Positions 1 through 9,604 of a stretch of DNA of 64,000 nt are shown here, one piece after another. Each line of letters starts with the position of its first letter. The stretch's first letter is position 1. The notes under the pieces are model-generated. The model was not told the DNA's origin and searched no databases. It was given only the letters and a program-made list of their open reading frames with translations. The position numbers and the translations under genes are program-made. This DNA is from Candidatus Protistibacter heckmannii (GTDB taxonomy: Bacteria > Pseudomonadota > Gammaproteobacteria > Burkholderiales > Burkholderiaceae), in contig JALBVF010000001.1 of assembly GCA_025050535.1 (NCBI GenBank), positions 248,001 through 312,000 of the forward strand. The letters run 5' to 3'.

Positions 1-58
1 GCGCCTCGTGGCCCTGCATCCTGGACTGGCCGCGGCCCTTGGCCGGCTGGGATTTCAT
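1..58 (-). CDS. rsmA: 16S rRNA dimethyladenosine transferase RsmA (KsgA), N-terminal 19 codons only
   Basis: Only the start of the gene is inside the window. The leftward reading begins ATG AAA TCC and gives MKSQPAKGRGQSRMQGHEA, which matches the basic N-terminal leader that precedes the RKRFGQ motif of RsmA. Its ATG overlaps the pdxA stop in an ATGA arrangement, so the two are translationally coupled. The surA-pdxA-rsmA order is the usual proteobacterial one and supports the call. The enzyme dimethylates two adenosines near the 3' end of 16S rRNA during 30S maturation. The catalytic part lies beyond the left edge. Confidence 0.75.
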   Translation of the reverse strand, partial: MKSQPAKGRGQSRMQGHEA

Positions 59-1044
59 GTGCCTGCTCCACACATCTCGAGGGCCACGGAGATGGCCTGG
101 ACCATGCTGCCGGCGTCCGCCCTGCCGGTGGCGGCGAGATCGAGCGCGGTGCCGTAGTCGACCGAGGTGCGCACGATGGGCAGGCCCAAGGTGACGTTCA
201 CGCCCTGGCCGAAGGTGGCGTACTTGAGCGGCGCGAGGCCCTGATCGTGGTACATGGCGAGCACGCAGTCGGCGCCGTCGAGATGGCGCGGCTGGAACAA
301 CGTGTCGGCCGGATAGGGACCGCGGGCGTCGATGCGGGCGGCGGCGATGGCCGGTTCGATGACGGCTTTCTCCTCGCCGGCGTGCGGATTCAGGCCGGTG
401 ACGATGATCGCGGGCTTGGCGATGCCGAAGCGGCGGCGCAGATCGGTGTCGACGACGCGCAGCGTGGCGAGCAGACCCTCTCGGGTGATGGCAGCGCTCA
501 CCTGGTTCAAGGGCAGGTGCGTGGTGGCGAGCGCCACGCGCAGCATGCGTCCGCCCTGGATGGGGCCGGCGAGCATCATCACGACCTGCTTCGCGCCGGT
601 CTTTTCGGCGAGGTATTCGGTATGGCCGGAGAAATCGAGGAGCAGCGTGGCGATCGTGCTCTTTTTCAGCGGCGCATTCACCATGGCAGTATACCGGCCG
701 TTCGCGCAGCCGGCGAGCGCGGCGTCGAGCAGTTCAAGCACGTAGGCGGCGTTGGCGGGGTCGAGCTGGCCCGGCTTGCAGGGCGCGCGCAGGGCGAAAG
801 GCTCGACGAGCGCCGCCCCCTCCTCCAGCGTGCGCCGCCAGGCGTCGGCCAGGCCGACGGCGCGGGCGCGCTCCCCGAACAGCGCCGCGTCGCCGAGCAC
901 CGCGCAGCGCCGGCCGGCCACGCGCAGACGCGCACGCACGGTCTCGGAGACGAGCGCCTGGATGCTGATGTCGGATCCGAAACCGGCGGGTTCGCCGGTA
1001 GTGATGGCGAGCAGGTCAGCCGAGGCCGACTCGATAGTCGACAT
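55..1044 (-). CDS. pdxA: 4-hydroxythreonine-4-phosphate dehydrogenase PdxA
   Basis: 329 aa, full length for the family. PdxA oxidises 4-phosphohydroxy-L-threonine in the DXP-dependent route to pyridoxal 5'-phosphate in the cytoplasm. The N-terminal TTGEPAGFG signature is at about residues 15-23. Metal-binding histidines are visible in FSGHTEYL (about 140) and MYHDQGLAPLKY (about 268). The start overlaps the end of surA by 29 bases and the stop overlaps the rsmA start, so it is the middle gene of a tight lptD-surA-pdxA-rsmA operon. The family signature usually reads GDPAGIGPE; here it is GEPAGFGSD, a mild variant. No lesion is seen. Confidence 0.93.
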   Translation of the reverse strand: MSTIESASADLLAITTGEPAGFGSDISIQALVSETVRARLRVAGRRCAVLGDAALFGERARAVGLADAWRRTLEEGAALVEPFALRAPCKPGQLDPANAAYVLELLDAALAGCANGRYTAMVNAPLKKSTIATLLLDFSGHTEYLAEKTGAKQVVMMLAGPIQGGRMLRVALATTHLPLNQVSAAITREGLLATLRVVDTDLRRRFGIAKPAIIVTGLNPHAGEEKAVIEPAIAAARIDARGPYPADTLFQPRHLDGADCVLAMYHDQGLAPLKYATFGQGVNVTLGLPIVRTSVDYGTALDLAATGRADAGSMVQAISVALEMCGAGT

Positions 1045-2380
1045 AGGCGTTTTCGCGCAGCTGGCGCAGCCAGTCGCGCACGGCCTGCTCCACCTTGCGT
1101 TCGCGGATCGCGGCGCGGGCGAATTCGCGCTGCTGCTCGGCGGTGACTTCCACCTCGCGGCGGCCCATGACCTGGATCAGGTGCATGGAATTCTGGCCGC
1201 GCACGGGCTCAGCCATTTTGCCGGGCTTGAGATCGCGGATGACGGCTTCGATCTCGGGCGGCAATTCGCCGGCCGACACCCAGCCGAGGTCGCCGCCGCG
1301 CTGGGCGCTGGGCGGATCCTGGGAGAACTGCCGCGCGAGTTCGGCGAAATTGCCGCCATTGCGCACGCGCTCGGCCAGCGCGTAGAGGCGGCGGCGCGCT
1401 TCGGCTTCGTTCAGGCCGTCGCCGATGCGCAGCACGATCTGGCGGATCTGGGTCTGCGGCACCTTGATCGCGTCCATGCCGGCGCGGCGCTTGTCGGTCA
1501 GGCGCAGGATGTGCCAGCCGGCCGGGCTTTGCAGTGGCGCGGCGATCAGCTCGCCGGGCTTGAGGCCGGAGACGGCATCGAGAAAGAGCTTGGGCAGGCG
1601 CTCGGCGTTGCGGTAGCCGAGGTCGCTCACCTGCAGGTCGGTGCCCGAGGGCGCGCTCTTGGGAAATTCGGCGCCGTCACGGATCTGCTTGAGCAGGTCC
1701 ACCGCGCGGTCGCGGGCCACGGAGGAGCGCTCGGCGCTGGCGCCTTCCGGCACCGGCACGAGAATCTGCTCGATGCGGTATTCGTCGCCGGCGGGCAAGG
1801 CGGCGCGGCCAGTGCGCTCGGCGATGAAGGCGTCGATCTCGTTGTCATAGACCTGAACCTTGCTGACGACTTCCTTGTCGCGCAGGCGGCCGATCTGCAC
1901 TTCCTTGCGCAACTGCTCGCGGTACTTGGGCCACTTCATGCCAGTCTTCTCGATTTCGGTCCGCAGCGCCTCGACGCCGATGCCGTTATGCTGGGCAATC
2001 TGGCCGATGATGCGCTCGAGGTCGGCGTCGGGCACGGTGATGCCGGCTTCGGTGGCTTCCTGCACCTGGATGCGTTCGAGCACGAGCTGGTCCATGGCTT
2101 CGGCGATGATCTGGGTGCGCTCTGGCACGGGCCGCTGGCTGGCACGGAACTGCTCCTCGACCTGCGCGGCGCGCTCGAGCACTTCCTTGCGGGTCACCAT
2201 GCCGTTGTTCACGATGACGGCGATCTCGTCGATGATGGGCATTTCCGCGGGCGCGGCCTGGAGGGCGGGCGCGGCGGTGGGCGCAGCGGCAGGAGCCGCG
2301 GCTGAGGGGCTCGTCTGCGCATGCGCGCTCAGGCTGGCGCCGGCCAGGCAGGAAATCACGAAAGGTCGGATGAGCTTCAT
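1016..2380 (-). CDS. surA: Periplasmic chaperone / peptidyl-prolyl isomerase SurA
   Basis: 454 aa. SurA escorts unfolded outer-membrane proteins, including LptD, across the periplasm to the BAM complex. A signal peptide is visible (FVISCLAGASLSAHA, cleavage before QT), followed by an Ala/Pro-rich linker. The SurA N domain starts at about residue 48 (IIDEIAVIVNNGMVTRKEV). Two parvulin-type domains follow: the first near EYRIEQILVPVPEG (about 198), the second near TQIRQIVLRIGDG (about 307), containing SQDPPSAQRGGDLGWV. It begins one base after the lptD stop, consistent with co-transcription and with the shared role in LPS transporter assembly. Confidence 0.95.
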   Translation of the reverse strand: MKLIRPFVISCLAGASLSAHAQTSPSAAAPAAAPTAAPALQAAPAEMPIIDEIAVIVNNGMVTRKEVLERAAQVEEQFRASQRPVPERTQIIAEAMDQLVLERIQVQEATEAGITVPDADLERIIGQIAQHNGIGVEALRTEIEKTGMKWPKYREQLRKEVQIGRLRDKEVVSKVQVYDNEIDAFIAERTGRAALPAGDEYRIEQILVPVPEGASAERSSVARDRAVDLLKQIRDGAEFPKSAPSGTDLQVSDLGYRNAERLPKLFLDAVSGLKPGELIAAPLQSPAGWHILRLTDKRRAGMDAIKVPQTQIRQIVLRIGDGLNEAEARRRLYALAERVRNGGNFAELARQFSQDPPSAQRGGDLGWVSAGELPPEIEAVIRDLKPGKMAEPVRGQNSMHLIQVMGRREVEVTAEQQREFARAAIRERKVEQAVRDWLRQLRENAYVDYRVGLG

Positions 2381-2381
2381 A

Positions 2382-4880
2382 TCACTGTTTGGCGGAAGAG
2401 GCGCTGGTGAACGCGGCTGCCGCAGCCGGCGCCGGGGCCGCGTTGTAGTCGGTGTTGGGGGACGGCGGCATGTAGCCCGGGATGTTCAGCCGGAGGATGT
2501 TGGAAGTGTCGGCGCCCAGCTTGGACAGGCCCTTGAATTCAATCTGGAACATGATCTGCGTCGTCGCCCTGTTTTCCGTGACGGTGCCGCTGAGCACCGG
2601 GCCCACGAAGCGCTGCATGATGACGCGGCCAAGCCAGCAATCGGCATCGTATTCAAATCCCACCAGGCTGTCGACCATGGTCTTTCCCTGGATGTCGTAG
2701 TTCGCGCGGGCAATGCCGTACACCCGGGGCAGCAGCGGCCACTGGCCGGAAATCTGCACCTGGCGCAGCGTGGTGTTGTTCAGCAACGCGGTCGGGCTCT
2801 GATAGCGGTATGCGAAATTGAGCACGCGCTGCGGACCCGCCCGCCAGGTCAGCGACAGATTGGCCTTCTGCAGTCGGCTGTTCTGCTGATTGTACTGGAA
2901 GGTGCTGTCCCCCCCCAGGGTAGCGGTCATCTTGAGCACCGCCGCCAGAAGCAAGTCGGAATACTTGGACGCCGCGTTGTTGTTGTTGGTGGTGGTGATG
3001 GTCACGCGCTGGCCGGTGAGGTCGAAGCGCTGGGCGATGGTGAAGCGCGCGCGCTCCAGGCCGGTGTTGGCCTCGATGAAGCGCGAGGTCACGCCGGCGG
3101 TGACCTTGTTGTTGTCGGCGATGCGGTCCTGCCCAGAGAACGGATTCTCCGAGAGGATCTGCGTCATGCTGAAGTCGGTGTCGGCCGAGTCCAGCAAGGG
3201 GATGTTGCTCTGGTCCTTGAACGGCGTGTAGACGTAGAACAGGCGCGGCTCGAGCGTCTGCAGAATCGCCTTGCTGAAGAACGAGCTCAGTTCGGGCGCA
3301 TCGCGCTCGAAGGTGACGCCGGAATCCAGGCTGTAGGTCGGCAGCACGCGGGTGAAGCTGTTCGGCGTCGTGGACGAACCCGCGCCGTCGATGCTGTAGG
3401 CCGACGCATGCAGGCTGACCTTGGGCGTGACGTACCAGGCGAGAGAGCGGTAGTTGTGGCTGATCTCGGGCTTGACGTAGGCGCGGTTGGCGACCGTCGC
3501 GATGGGGCTCAGGAAACGCGTGACGTTGCTGTCCATCGACACGTTCAGGCCGTCGTCATAGCGGCGGTTGTAGCACAGGCTGATTTCCGGCTCGCGCACA
3601 TAGGGCGGCGTGTTGGGCAGCAGTGCCTGGAACTGCTGGACGCGCGCCAGCGCGCTCCAGTAGCCAGAGCCGTAGCTCAGGCCCGCTTCCTGGTTGAACT
3701 GGCGTGACACCGCCGCGACCAGGCCGCGGCCGAGGTCGTCGGGATACTTGTCGTCCGACACCCGTGTGTAGTCGACATAGGCGGTCAGGCCGGGGATGCC
3801 GAAGGTCTGCCGCTGCTTGAGGCTGTAGGACCAGTGGTCGCGGCCGGCCAGGCGGTCGCCGGGCAGGTAGTCGCCGGCGAACACCCCGCTGTAGGTCGGC
3901 TCGAGATAGCGGTATTCGGCGCCCAGCTGCAGGCCGCGCGTGGCCAGGATGCGCGGATACAGTGTGAGGTCGCGGTTGGGCGCGATGTTCACGTAGTACG
4001 GCATGACGGCGTCGAAGCCGGCGCGGCTGTTGTAGCCGAAAGACGGCGCCAGTGCGCCGGTCTTGCGCTCGTTGTCCATCGGGATGGAAAAGCTGGTCGC
4101 GGCGAACACCGGCATGCCATAGAAATACAGCCAGCCGTATTCACCCTTGCCGATCTTGCGGTCGTCGTCGATGTCGATGCGGTTGGCGCGGATGATCCAG
4201 TCCGGGCTACTCTGGCTGCAGGTGCTGTAGGTGGCGTTCTCGGCCTGGTATTGGCCGGGGCCGACGAAGTTGATGCGCTGCGCCTTGCCGTTGGCGCGGT
4301 TGCGCGTGAATTCGTAGCTCGCGTCGGGCATCGTGCCTTCGTTGGCGTCAATGCGCATCTGCGCGCTGGGGCCGGTGGCGATCAAGCCGTTGCGCTCCAG
4401 GCGCACGTTGCCGTCGGCGCTGACCTCGTCGGTGTCGCGGTCGTATTCGACCTTGTCGCCGCGCAGCTTCTGCGTGCCGCGCACGATCTCCACCTTGCCG
4501 GTGAGGATCATGATGTGCTCGTCCACGGTGCGGATAGTGTCCGCCGTGACTTCGGTGGGCAGCATGCGGTCGTTGGGCTGCGGCGCGGGCGCCGGCGCGG
4601 GACGTGCAAGCGACTGCGCGCCCGAAGGCTTTTTGAGGCCGAAGGAGCCGTCGCCGTTGGGCACAGCCAGATTGGCCTCGGGCGGCACCGGCAGGGTCTG
4701 GACGCCGGGATTGATCCGCGAGTCCATCGTGTATTCCACTCCCTGCGCGAGCGGATCGGGAGTGCTGGCGGGATCACCCTTCACCGCCACGGCCTGCGCC
4801 GAGCTGGGCAGCGCCGCGCCGATGCAGGCGGCCAGCGAGGCCAGCTTGACCGCGCTCCGCTTCACAGAAGTGCGCGCCAC
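2382..4880 (-). CDS. lptD: LPS-assembly outer-membrane protein LptD
   Basis: 832 aa. LptD forms the outer-membrane barrel that, with LptE, inserts lipopolysaccharide into the outer leaflet. A signal peptide ends near ALPSSAQA (about residue 30). An OstA/LptA-like jellyroll follows at about 115-235, including the GKVEIVRGTQKLRGDKVEYD repeat style. The rest is a large C-terminal barrel rich in alternating aromatic strands. Cysteines expected for the inter-domain disulphides are present in CSQSSPDW and near the C-terminus in CWLGR. It heads the leftward operon and is divergent from amgK across a 176-base gap. Intact. Confidence 0.95.
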   Translation of the reverse strand: MARTSVKRSAVKLASLAACIGAALPSSAQAVAVKGDPASTPDPLAQGVEYTMDSRINPGVQTLPVPPEANLAVPNGDGSFGLKKPSGAQSLARPAPAPAPQPNDRMLPTEVTADTIRTVDEHIMILTGKVEIVRGTQKLRGDKVEYDRDTDEVSADGNVRLERNGLIATGPSAQMRIDANEGTMPDASYEFTRNRANGKAQRINFVGPGQYQAENATYSTCSQSSPDWIIRANRIDIDDDRKIGKGEYGWLYFYGMPVFAATSFSIPMDNERKTGALAPSFGYNSRAGFDAVMPYYVNIAPNRDLTLYPRILATRGLQLGAEYRYLEPTYSGVFAGDYLPGDRLAGRDHWSYSLKQRQTFGIPGLTAYVDYTRVSDDKYPDDLGRGLVAAVSRQFNQEAGLSYGSGYWSALARVQQFQALLPNTPPYVREPEISLCYNRRYDDGLNVSMDSNVTRFLSPIATVANRAYVKPEISHNYRSLAWYVTPKVSLHASAYSIDGAGSSTTPNSFTRVLPTYSLDSGVTFERDAPELSSFFSKAILQTLEPRLFYVYTPFKDQSNIPLLDSADTDFSMTQILSENPFSGQDRIADNNKVTAGVTSRFIEANTGLERARFTIAQRFDLTGQRVTITTTNNNNAASKYSDLLLAAVLKMTATLGGDSTFQYNQQNSRLQKANLSLTWRAGPQRVLNFAYRYQSPTALLNNTTLRQVQISGQWPLLPRVYGIARANYDIQGKTMVDSLVGFEYDADCWLGRVIMQRFVGPVLSGTVTENRATTQIMFQIEFKGLSKLGADTSNILRLNIPGYMPPSPNTDYNAAPAPAAAAAFTSASSAKQ

Positions 4881-5018
4881 GGGAAGGTCACCGGAGAAAT
4901 GTATCGCGCGGGGCGTCGGGCTGGGGCGTGGCGCGGCATGAAAATGTTCGGTCGTCGGAGCAGGTCAACTGGACTGGGTTCGGGTCGCCGGAAATCCGGG
5001 CGTGTTTCGGTGTCGCGT

Positions 5019-5024
5019 ATTATA
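5019..5024 (-). promoter_or_regulatory. Candidate -10 element for the lptD operon
   Basis: The lptD/amgK divergent gap (4881-5056) contains a perfect TATAAT on the minus strand, about 140 bases upstream of the lptD start. No good -35 hexamer stands 16-18 bases upstream of it, so the assignment rests on the -10 alone. In some proteobacteria lptD is under envelope-stress control; the sequence does not show this here. I see nothing else distinct in the gap. Confidence 0.3.
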
Positions 5025-5056
5025 GGCCAAGCCATGAAGCAAATTTCTGACCTTCC

Positions 5057-6181
5057 ATGACGTTCCAACCCGCGCCCGGCGCGCCCTCCGGCGGCGGCCA
5101 GGCAAGCGCCCTCGCCCCCCCCGATTCCGATCCCCGCGTCACCCTGCTCAAGGGCTGGCTGTACACGTTGGCGGGATGGCCGGCCCTGCCCCGGCTGCTG
5201 CCCGAGAGCCTCGCACCGGCCTCGGCCGACGCCAGCTTCCGCCGCTATTTCCGTGTGCACGCCGAGGGCGCCGGACCGGCCAGCCTGATCATCATGGATG
5301 CGCCGCCCCAGCACGAGGACTGCCGCCACTTCATCAAGGTGGCCGGGCTGCTGGAACAGGCCGGCGTAAACGCGCCGCGCATCCTCGCCCAGGACCTCGA
5401 ACAAGGCTTCCTGCTGCTCTCCGACCTGGGCGGAGAGACCTTCCTCTCCGCGCTGCGTGGACAGGACCCCGCCGTCGCCAACAGGCTCTACACCGACGCC
5501 GCGGAAAATCTGGTCAAAATGCAAAAAATCTCCAGCGCGGGCGTCCTGCCCGCCTATGACGAGGCGCTGCTCTCCCGAGAAATGCAGCTCTTCGAAGACT
5601 GGTATCTCGCCCGCCACCTCAAGACCAAACTCAACGATAAACAACAGCAGACGCTCACCAAGGTCAAGCAAGCGTTGCTCGCCAACAACCTCGCCCAGCC
5701 CGCCGTCTTCGTGCACCGCGACTACCATTCGCGCAACCTCATGCTCGACGGCCTGCTACAGGACGAGGACGGCGACGCCAAGCCCGGCGTGCTCGACTTC
5801 CAGGACGCCGTCCACGGCCCCATCACCTACGACGCCGTCTCGCTCTGGCGCGACGCCTATATCGGCTGGGACGAGGAACAGCAGATCGACTGGCTGATCC
5901 GCTACTGGTCCGACGCCAAGCGCGCCGGCCTGCCGGTGAACGCCGACTTCGGCGCCTTCTATCGCGACTATGAATGGATGGGCCTGCAGCGCCAGCTCAA
6001 GGTGCTGGGCATCTTCGCGCGCCTGGCCTACCGCGACAGCAAGACCGGCTATCTGGACGACATCCCGCTGGTGCTGACCTACGCCCGCACCGCCGCCGCC
6101 CGCTATCAGGAGCTCGCGCCGCTGGCGCGCATCTTCGACAGCCTGGACGCCGTGCCGCCGCCAGTGGGCTTTAGCTTCTGA
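5057..6181 (+). CDS. amgK: N-acetylmuramate / N-acetylglucosamine kinase AmgK
   Basis: 374 aa, aminoglycoside-phosphotransferase fold. AmgK phosphorylates the anomeric carbon of MurNAc (and GlcNAc) in the cell-wall recycling shortcut that bypasses de novo UDP-MurNAc synthesis. The kinase catalytic loop is visible as VFVHRDYHSRNLML (about residue 218), followed by the metal-binding GVLDFQDAVHGP. murU starts eight bases downstream, the usual pairing. The first 25 residues are Pro/Ala/Gly-rich and may be a linker. Divergent from lptD. Intact. Confidence 0.92.
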   Translation: MTFQPAPGAPSGGGQASALAPPDSDPRVTLLKGWLYTLAGWPALPRLLPESLAPASADASFRRYFRVHAEGAGPASLIIMDAPPQHEDCRHFIKVAGLLEQAGVNAPRILAQDLEQGFLLLSDLGGETFLSALRGQDPAVANRLYTDAAENLVKMQKISSAGVLPAYDEALLSREMQLFEDWYLARHLKTKLNDKQQQTLTKVKQALLANNLAQPAVFVHRDYHSRNLMLDGLLQDEDGDAKPGVLDFQDAVHGPITYDAVSLWRDAYIGWDEEQQIDWLIRYWSDAKRAGLPVNADFGAFYRDYEWMGLQRQLKVLGIFARLAYRDSKTGYLDDIPLVLTYARTAAARYQELAPLARIFDSLDAVPPPVGFSF

Positions 6182-6188
6182 GGCCCGC

Positions 6189-6878
6189 ATGCGCGCGATG
6201 ATCTTCGCGGCCGGCCGCGGTGAGCGCATGCGCCCGCTGACCGACGCCACGCCCAAGCCCCTGCTCGAGGCCGGCGGAAAGCCGCTGATAGTCTGGACCG
6301 TGGAGCGCCTCGCGGCCGCGGGCTGGACCGACATCGTGATCAACCACGCCTGGCTGGGCGGACAGATCGAAGCAGCCCTGGGCGACGGCGCGCGCTGGGG
6401 CGTGCGCATCCGCTATTCGGCTGAAGGCGAGGCGCTGGAGACCGCCGGTGGCGTCGCCAAGGCCCTGCCCCTGCTCGGTGAAGGCGTCTTCCTCGCCGTC
6501 AGCGGCGACATCTACGCCGACTACGACTATACCGCGCTGCGCCGCCGCGCCCTGTCCATGCCACATCTGGACGCGCCGCGCATGCACCTGGTCCTGGCGC
6601 CCAATCCCGATTTCCATCCCGAGGGTGATTTCGCCCTGCTCCCCGACGGCCGGCTGGCGCTGGAAGGCGAGAAGTACACTTTCGCCAATATCGGCCTCTA
6701 CGACAGCCGCAGCTTCGCCGGCGTCGCGGCCGGCGCCAAGGCCAAGCTCGCGCCGCTCATGCGCGAGGCCATCGCCGCCGGCCGCGCCAGCGGAGAATTG
6801 TTCGCCGGCAACTGGCACAATATCGGCACGCCCGCCCAGCTTGCGGAGCTCGACCGGCAGTTGCGCGCCGCTTCCTGA
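6189..6878 (+). CDS. murU: N-acetylmuramate alpha-1-phosphate uridylyltransferase MurU
   Basis: 229 aa nucleotidyltransferase. It converts MurNAc-1-phosphate made by AmgK into UDP-MurNAc in peptidoglycan recycling. The N-terminal nucleotide-binding motif IFAAGRGERMRPLTDATPKP (residues 5-24) and the metal-binding Asp in AVSGDIYADYDY (about 105) are present. Length is typical. It follows amgK after eight bases and precedes the pepP remnant. The family also resembles mannose-1-phosphate guanylyltransferases, but the AmgK neighbour settles the substrate. Confidence 0.92.
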   Translation: MRAMIFAAGRGERMRPLTDATPKPLLEAGGKPLIVWTVERLAAAGWTDIVINHAWLGGQIEAALGDGARWGVRIRYSAEGEALETAGGVAKALPLLGEGVFLAVSGDIYADYDYTALRRRALSMPHLDAPRMHLVLAPNPDFHPEGDFALLPDGRLALEGEKYTFANIGLYDSRSFAGVAAGAKAKLAPLMREAIAAGRASGELFAGNWHNIGTPAQLAELDRQLRAAS

Positions 6879-6933
6879 AGCTGGCCGTTTACCGGATGCG
6901 CCCAGGCACGCCCGACTTGAAGACGAGAAGCTG

Positions 6934-8241
6934 ATGAACCAATCCGTTCCCGACCGCATCCTCGCCGCCGTCCACCGCGAGCGCCGCGCGCGTCTGTTCG
7001 CGACGATGCGCGCGCATGCCCGAAGGCATCGCCATCATCGGCACCGCGCCCGAGGTGGTGCGCAACCGCGACAGCGAATTCCCATACCGGCACGACAGCT
7101 ACTTCTATTACCTCACCGGCTTCGCCGAGCCCATGTCCACCCTGGTGCTGATCGCCGGCGACACGCCTGCCGGGGACAAGGCCCTACTCTTCTGCCGCGA
7201 GAAAAACTTCGAGCGCGAAATCTGGGACGGCTACCGGTACGGCCCCGAAGTCGCGCGCGAGGCCTTCGGCTTCGACGAGGCCTACGGCGTCTCCGAGCTC
7301 GACGCGCGCCTGCCCGCGCTGTTCGCGGGCCGCAAGGCCATCTTCAGCCTGCTTGGCCAGAGCGAAGCCGCCGACGAGCAGCTGCGCCGCTGGCTCGACG
7401 CGCTGCGCATGAAGAGCCGTGCGGGCGTCACCGAGCCCTCGAGCCAGCACGACCTCACCGCGCTGATCGACAAGATGCATCTCGTCAAGGACGCCGGCGA
7501 GATCGCCACCATGCGCCGCGCCGCGCAGATCTCCGCCGAGGCGCACAAGCGCGCCATGCGCATCTGCAAGCCCGGCCTGCGCGAATACCATCTCGAAGCC
7601 GAGCTGCTCCACGCCTTCCGTCAGGCCGGCTCGCAGTCGGTGGCCTACAACAGCATCGTCGCCGCCGGCCCCAACGCCTGCGTGCTGCACTACCGCGCCG
7701 GCGACGTCGAGCTGCGCGCGGGCGACCTCTGCCTGATCGACGCCGGCTGCGAACTCAACAGAGCTACGCCTCCGACATCACCCGCACCTTCCCCGTGAGC
7801 GGCAAGTTCAGCCCCGCGCAGCGCGAGCTCTACGACATCGTGCTCGCCTCGCAGGAAGCCGCCGTCGCCACCACCGCCCCCGGCCGCCATTTCATGGAGC
7901 CGCACGAGGCCGCGCTCAAGGTGCTGGCCCATGGCATGCTCGACACCGGCCTGCTCGACCTCAACCAGGTCGGCGGCCTGGAGGACGTGATCGCCAACCA
8001 GAGCTATGCGCAGTTCTACATGCACCGCACTGGCCACTGGCTGGGCATGGACGTGCATGACTGCGGCGACTACCGCGAGCCCGGCATCTACGTGCGCCCC
8101 GGCGAAGGCGTGCCCGAGCACTACTGGCATATCGGCATCCGCATCGAGGACGACGCCGTGGTCACGCCGCAGGGCTGCGAGCTGATCAGCCGCGACATGC
8201 CGGTCAAGGCGGACGAAATCGAAGCGCTGATGCGCGGATAA
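6934..8241 (+). pseudogene. pepP: Xaa-Pro aminopeptidase PepP, two frameshifts
   Basis: Proline aminopeptidase of the M24B 'pita-bread' family, which removes an N-terminal residue before proline. It starts at ATG 6934 (MNQSVPDRILAAVHRERRA). The frame is lost near 7015, where reading continues as MPEGIAIIGTAPEVVRNRD in another frame. A second shift lies near 7760, after LIDAGCEL, where reading resumes with SYASDITRTFPVSGKF. Metal-site motifs survive piecewise: DAGCEL, SDITRTFP, HRTGHWLGMDVHD and an acidic RIEDD near the end. Two independent shifts make a working product unlikely unless the sequence is wrong. The position between murU and ubiH is conserved in Burkholderiales. Confidence 0.85.
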
Positions 8242-8271
8242 GCCGCCCTCCGCAGCCTTCCTAACGCCCGC

Positions 8272-9510
8272 ATGGATTCTCAGGACACCCTCCACGACAT
8301 CGCCATCGTCGGCGCCGGCCCCGTCGGGCTGGCCCTGGCCGGCTGGCTGCTGCGCGAAAGCGATTGGCGGATCGCGCTCGTGGACGCGCGCGAGCGAAGC
8401 GCCGCCCTGGCAGACGCGCGCACCCTCGCGCTGGCGCAGGGAAGCCAGCAGCTGCTCGCCGAACTCGGCGCCTGGGACTCCCTACAGTCCGGCGTGGCCT
8501 TCCCCATCCACACCATCCACGTCTCGCAGCGCGGCGGCTTCGGCCGCACGCTGATGCACCGCGAGGACTACGGCGTCGACGCCCTCGGCTACGTCGCCCG
8601 CTACGGAACGGTCGTGCAGGCGCTGGAAGAAGCGCTCGACGCGGCGGCGGCCAAGGCGCCGGGACGGCTCTCGGTGCTGCAGCCGGCGAAGGTGCTGGCG
8701 CTGCGCGAAACCGAAACCGAAGCCGAAACCAACACCAAAGCCGCCAACGCCAATACCGGTCATGCCGCGCTCGCCATCAAAGGCCGCCGCGACCTGCACG
8801 CCCGCCTGATTGTGAACGCCGAAGGCGGGCTGTTCAACGAAACCGCGAAGAAGCTCGGCAAGGCCGACGACGCGTGCGAACGCGACTATGGCCAGACCGC
8901 CCTGCTGAGCACGGTGTCCTGCACCGCGCCCCTGCCACACTGGGCCTGGGAGCGCTTCACCGACGAAGGGCCGCTGGCGCTGCTGCCGCTTTCGCCGCAA
9001 CGCTTCGCCCTGGTCTGGGTGGGCGGCCCGCAGACCTGCGAACGCCGCCTGAAACTCGACGACGCCGCCTTCCTCGCCGAACTCGGCCAGGCCTTCGGCG
9101 CGCGCATGGGCGCTTTCACCGAGGCCGGCCCGCGCGTGGCCTTCCCGCTCGGCCTGCGCGCCGCGCAGACCACCGTGGCCGGGCGCATGGTCGCCATCGG
9201 GAATGCCGCGCAGACTCTGCATCCGGTGGCGGGACAGGGCTTGAACCTGGGGCTGCGCGACGCGAAGCAGCTCGCGCTGGCGCTGCGCGACGGTCTCGGC
9301 GAGACCGCTCTCTGCGCCTACGCCCGCTCGCGCCGGCTCGACCGCGGCTTCACCATCGGCCTCACCGATCTGCTGCCGCGCCTCTTCTCGAACGACTTCG
9401 CGCCGCTCGGCCATGCGCGCAGCCTGGGCCTGGCGGCGCTGGACCTGATCCCGCCGCTGCGCCACGCTCTGGCGCGCCGGCTGATGACGGGCAGCCGCCG
9501 CCAGCCCTGA
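8272..9510 (+). CDS. ubiH: FAD-dependent ubiquinone-biosynthesis hydroxylase (UbiH/COQ6 family)
   Basis: 412 aa flavin monooxygenase that would hydroxylate the polyprenyl-phenol ring in ubiquinone synthesis. The Rossmann motif IAIVGAGPVGLALAGWLL lies at about residues 10-27. The second FAD signature AIGNAAQTLHPVAGQGLNLGLRD is near 305-327, written here only as its key GNAAQ and GQGLNLGLRD parts. The UbiH/UbiF/VisC relatives differ in ring position and cannot be separated by eye. A low-complexity Glu-Thr-rich stretch (8710-8755) built from GAAACC-like hexamers interrupts the middle domain. It is followed by a strong terminator. Intact. Confidence 0.88.
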   Translation: MDSQDTLHDIAIVGAGPVGLALAGWLLRESDWRIALVDARERSAALADARTLALAQGSQQLLAELGAWDSLQSGVAFPIHTIHVSQRGGFGRTLMHREDYGVDALGYVARYGTVVQALEEALDAAAAKAPGRLSVLQPAKVLALRETETEAETNTKAANANTGHAALAIKGRRDLHARLIVNAEGGLFNETAKKLGKADDACERDYGQTALLSTVSCTAPLPHWAWERFTDEGPLALLPLSPQRFALVWVGGPQTCERRLKLDDAAFLAELGQAFGARMGAFTEAGPRVAFPLGLRAAQTTVAGRMVAIGNAAQTLHPVAGQGLNLGLRDAKQLALALRDGLGETALCAYARSRRLDRGFTIGLTDLLPRLFSNDFAPLGHARSLGLAALDLIPPLRHALARRLMTGSRRQP

Positions 9511-9604
9511 ATTCCGCCGGCTGCAGACCCCGCCGCCGACCCCGAGTTTGGCCGCGCGGACCATGCAGCCGGCCGACGCGTTTCAGAAAGCGCGCTTCGG
9601 CAAT

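Noticed and set aside
752-3707. Very long open frames antisense to surA, lptD, rnb, mpl and others
   Set aside because: High GC content with strong third-position bias keeps the opposite strand open. The antisense products are Arg/Ala/Gly-rich without family motifs, while the sense strand encodes recognised proteins.
8705-8760. GAAACC-rich hexamer run in ubiH as a phase-variable repeat
   Set aside because: The units are imperfect and in frame, giving only a Glu/Thr-rich linker; length change in sixes would not shift the frame.
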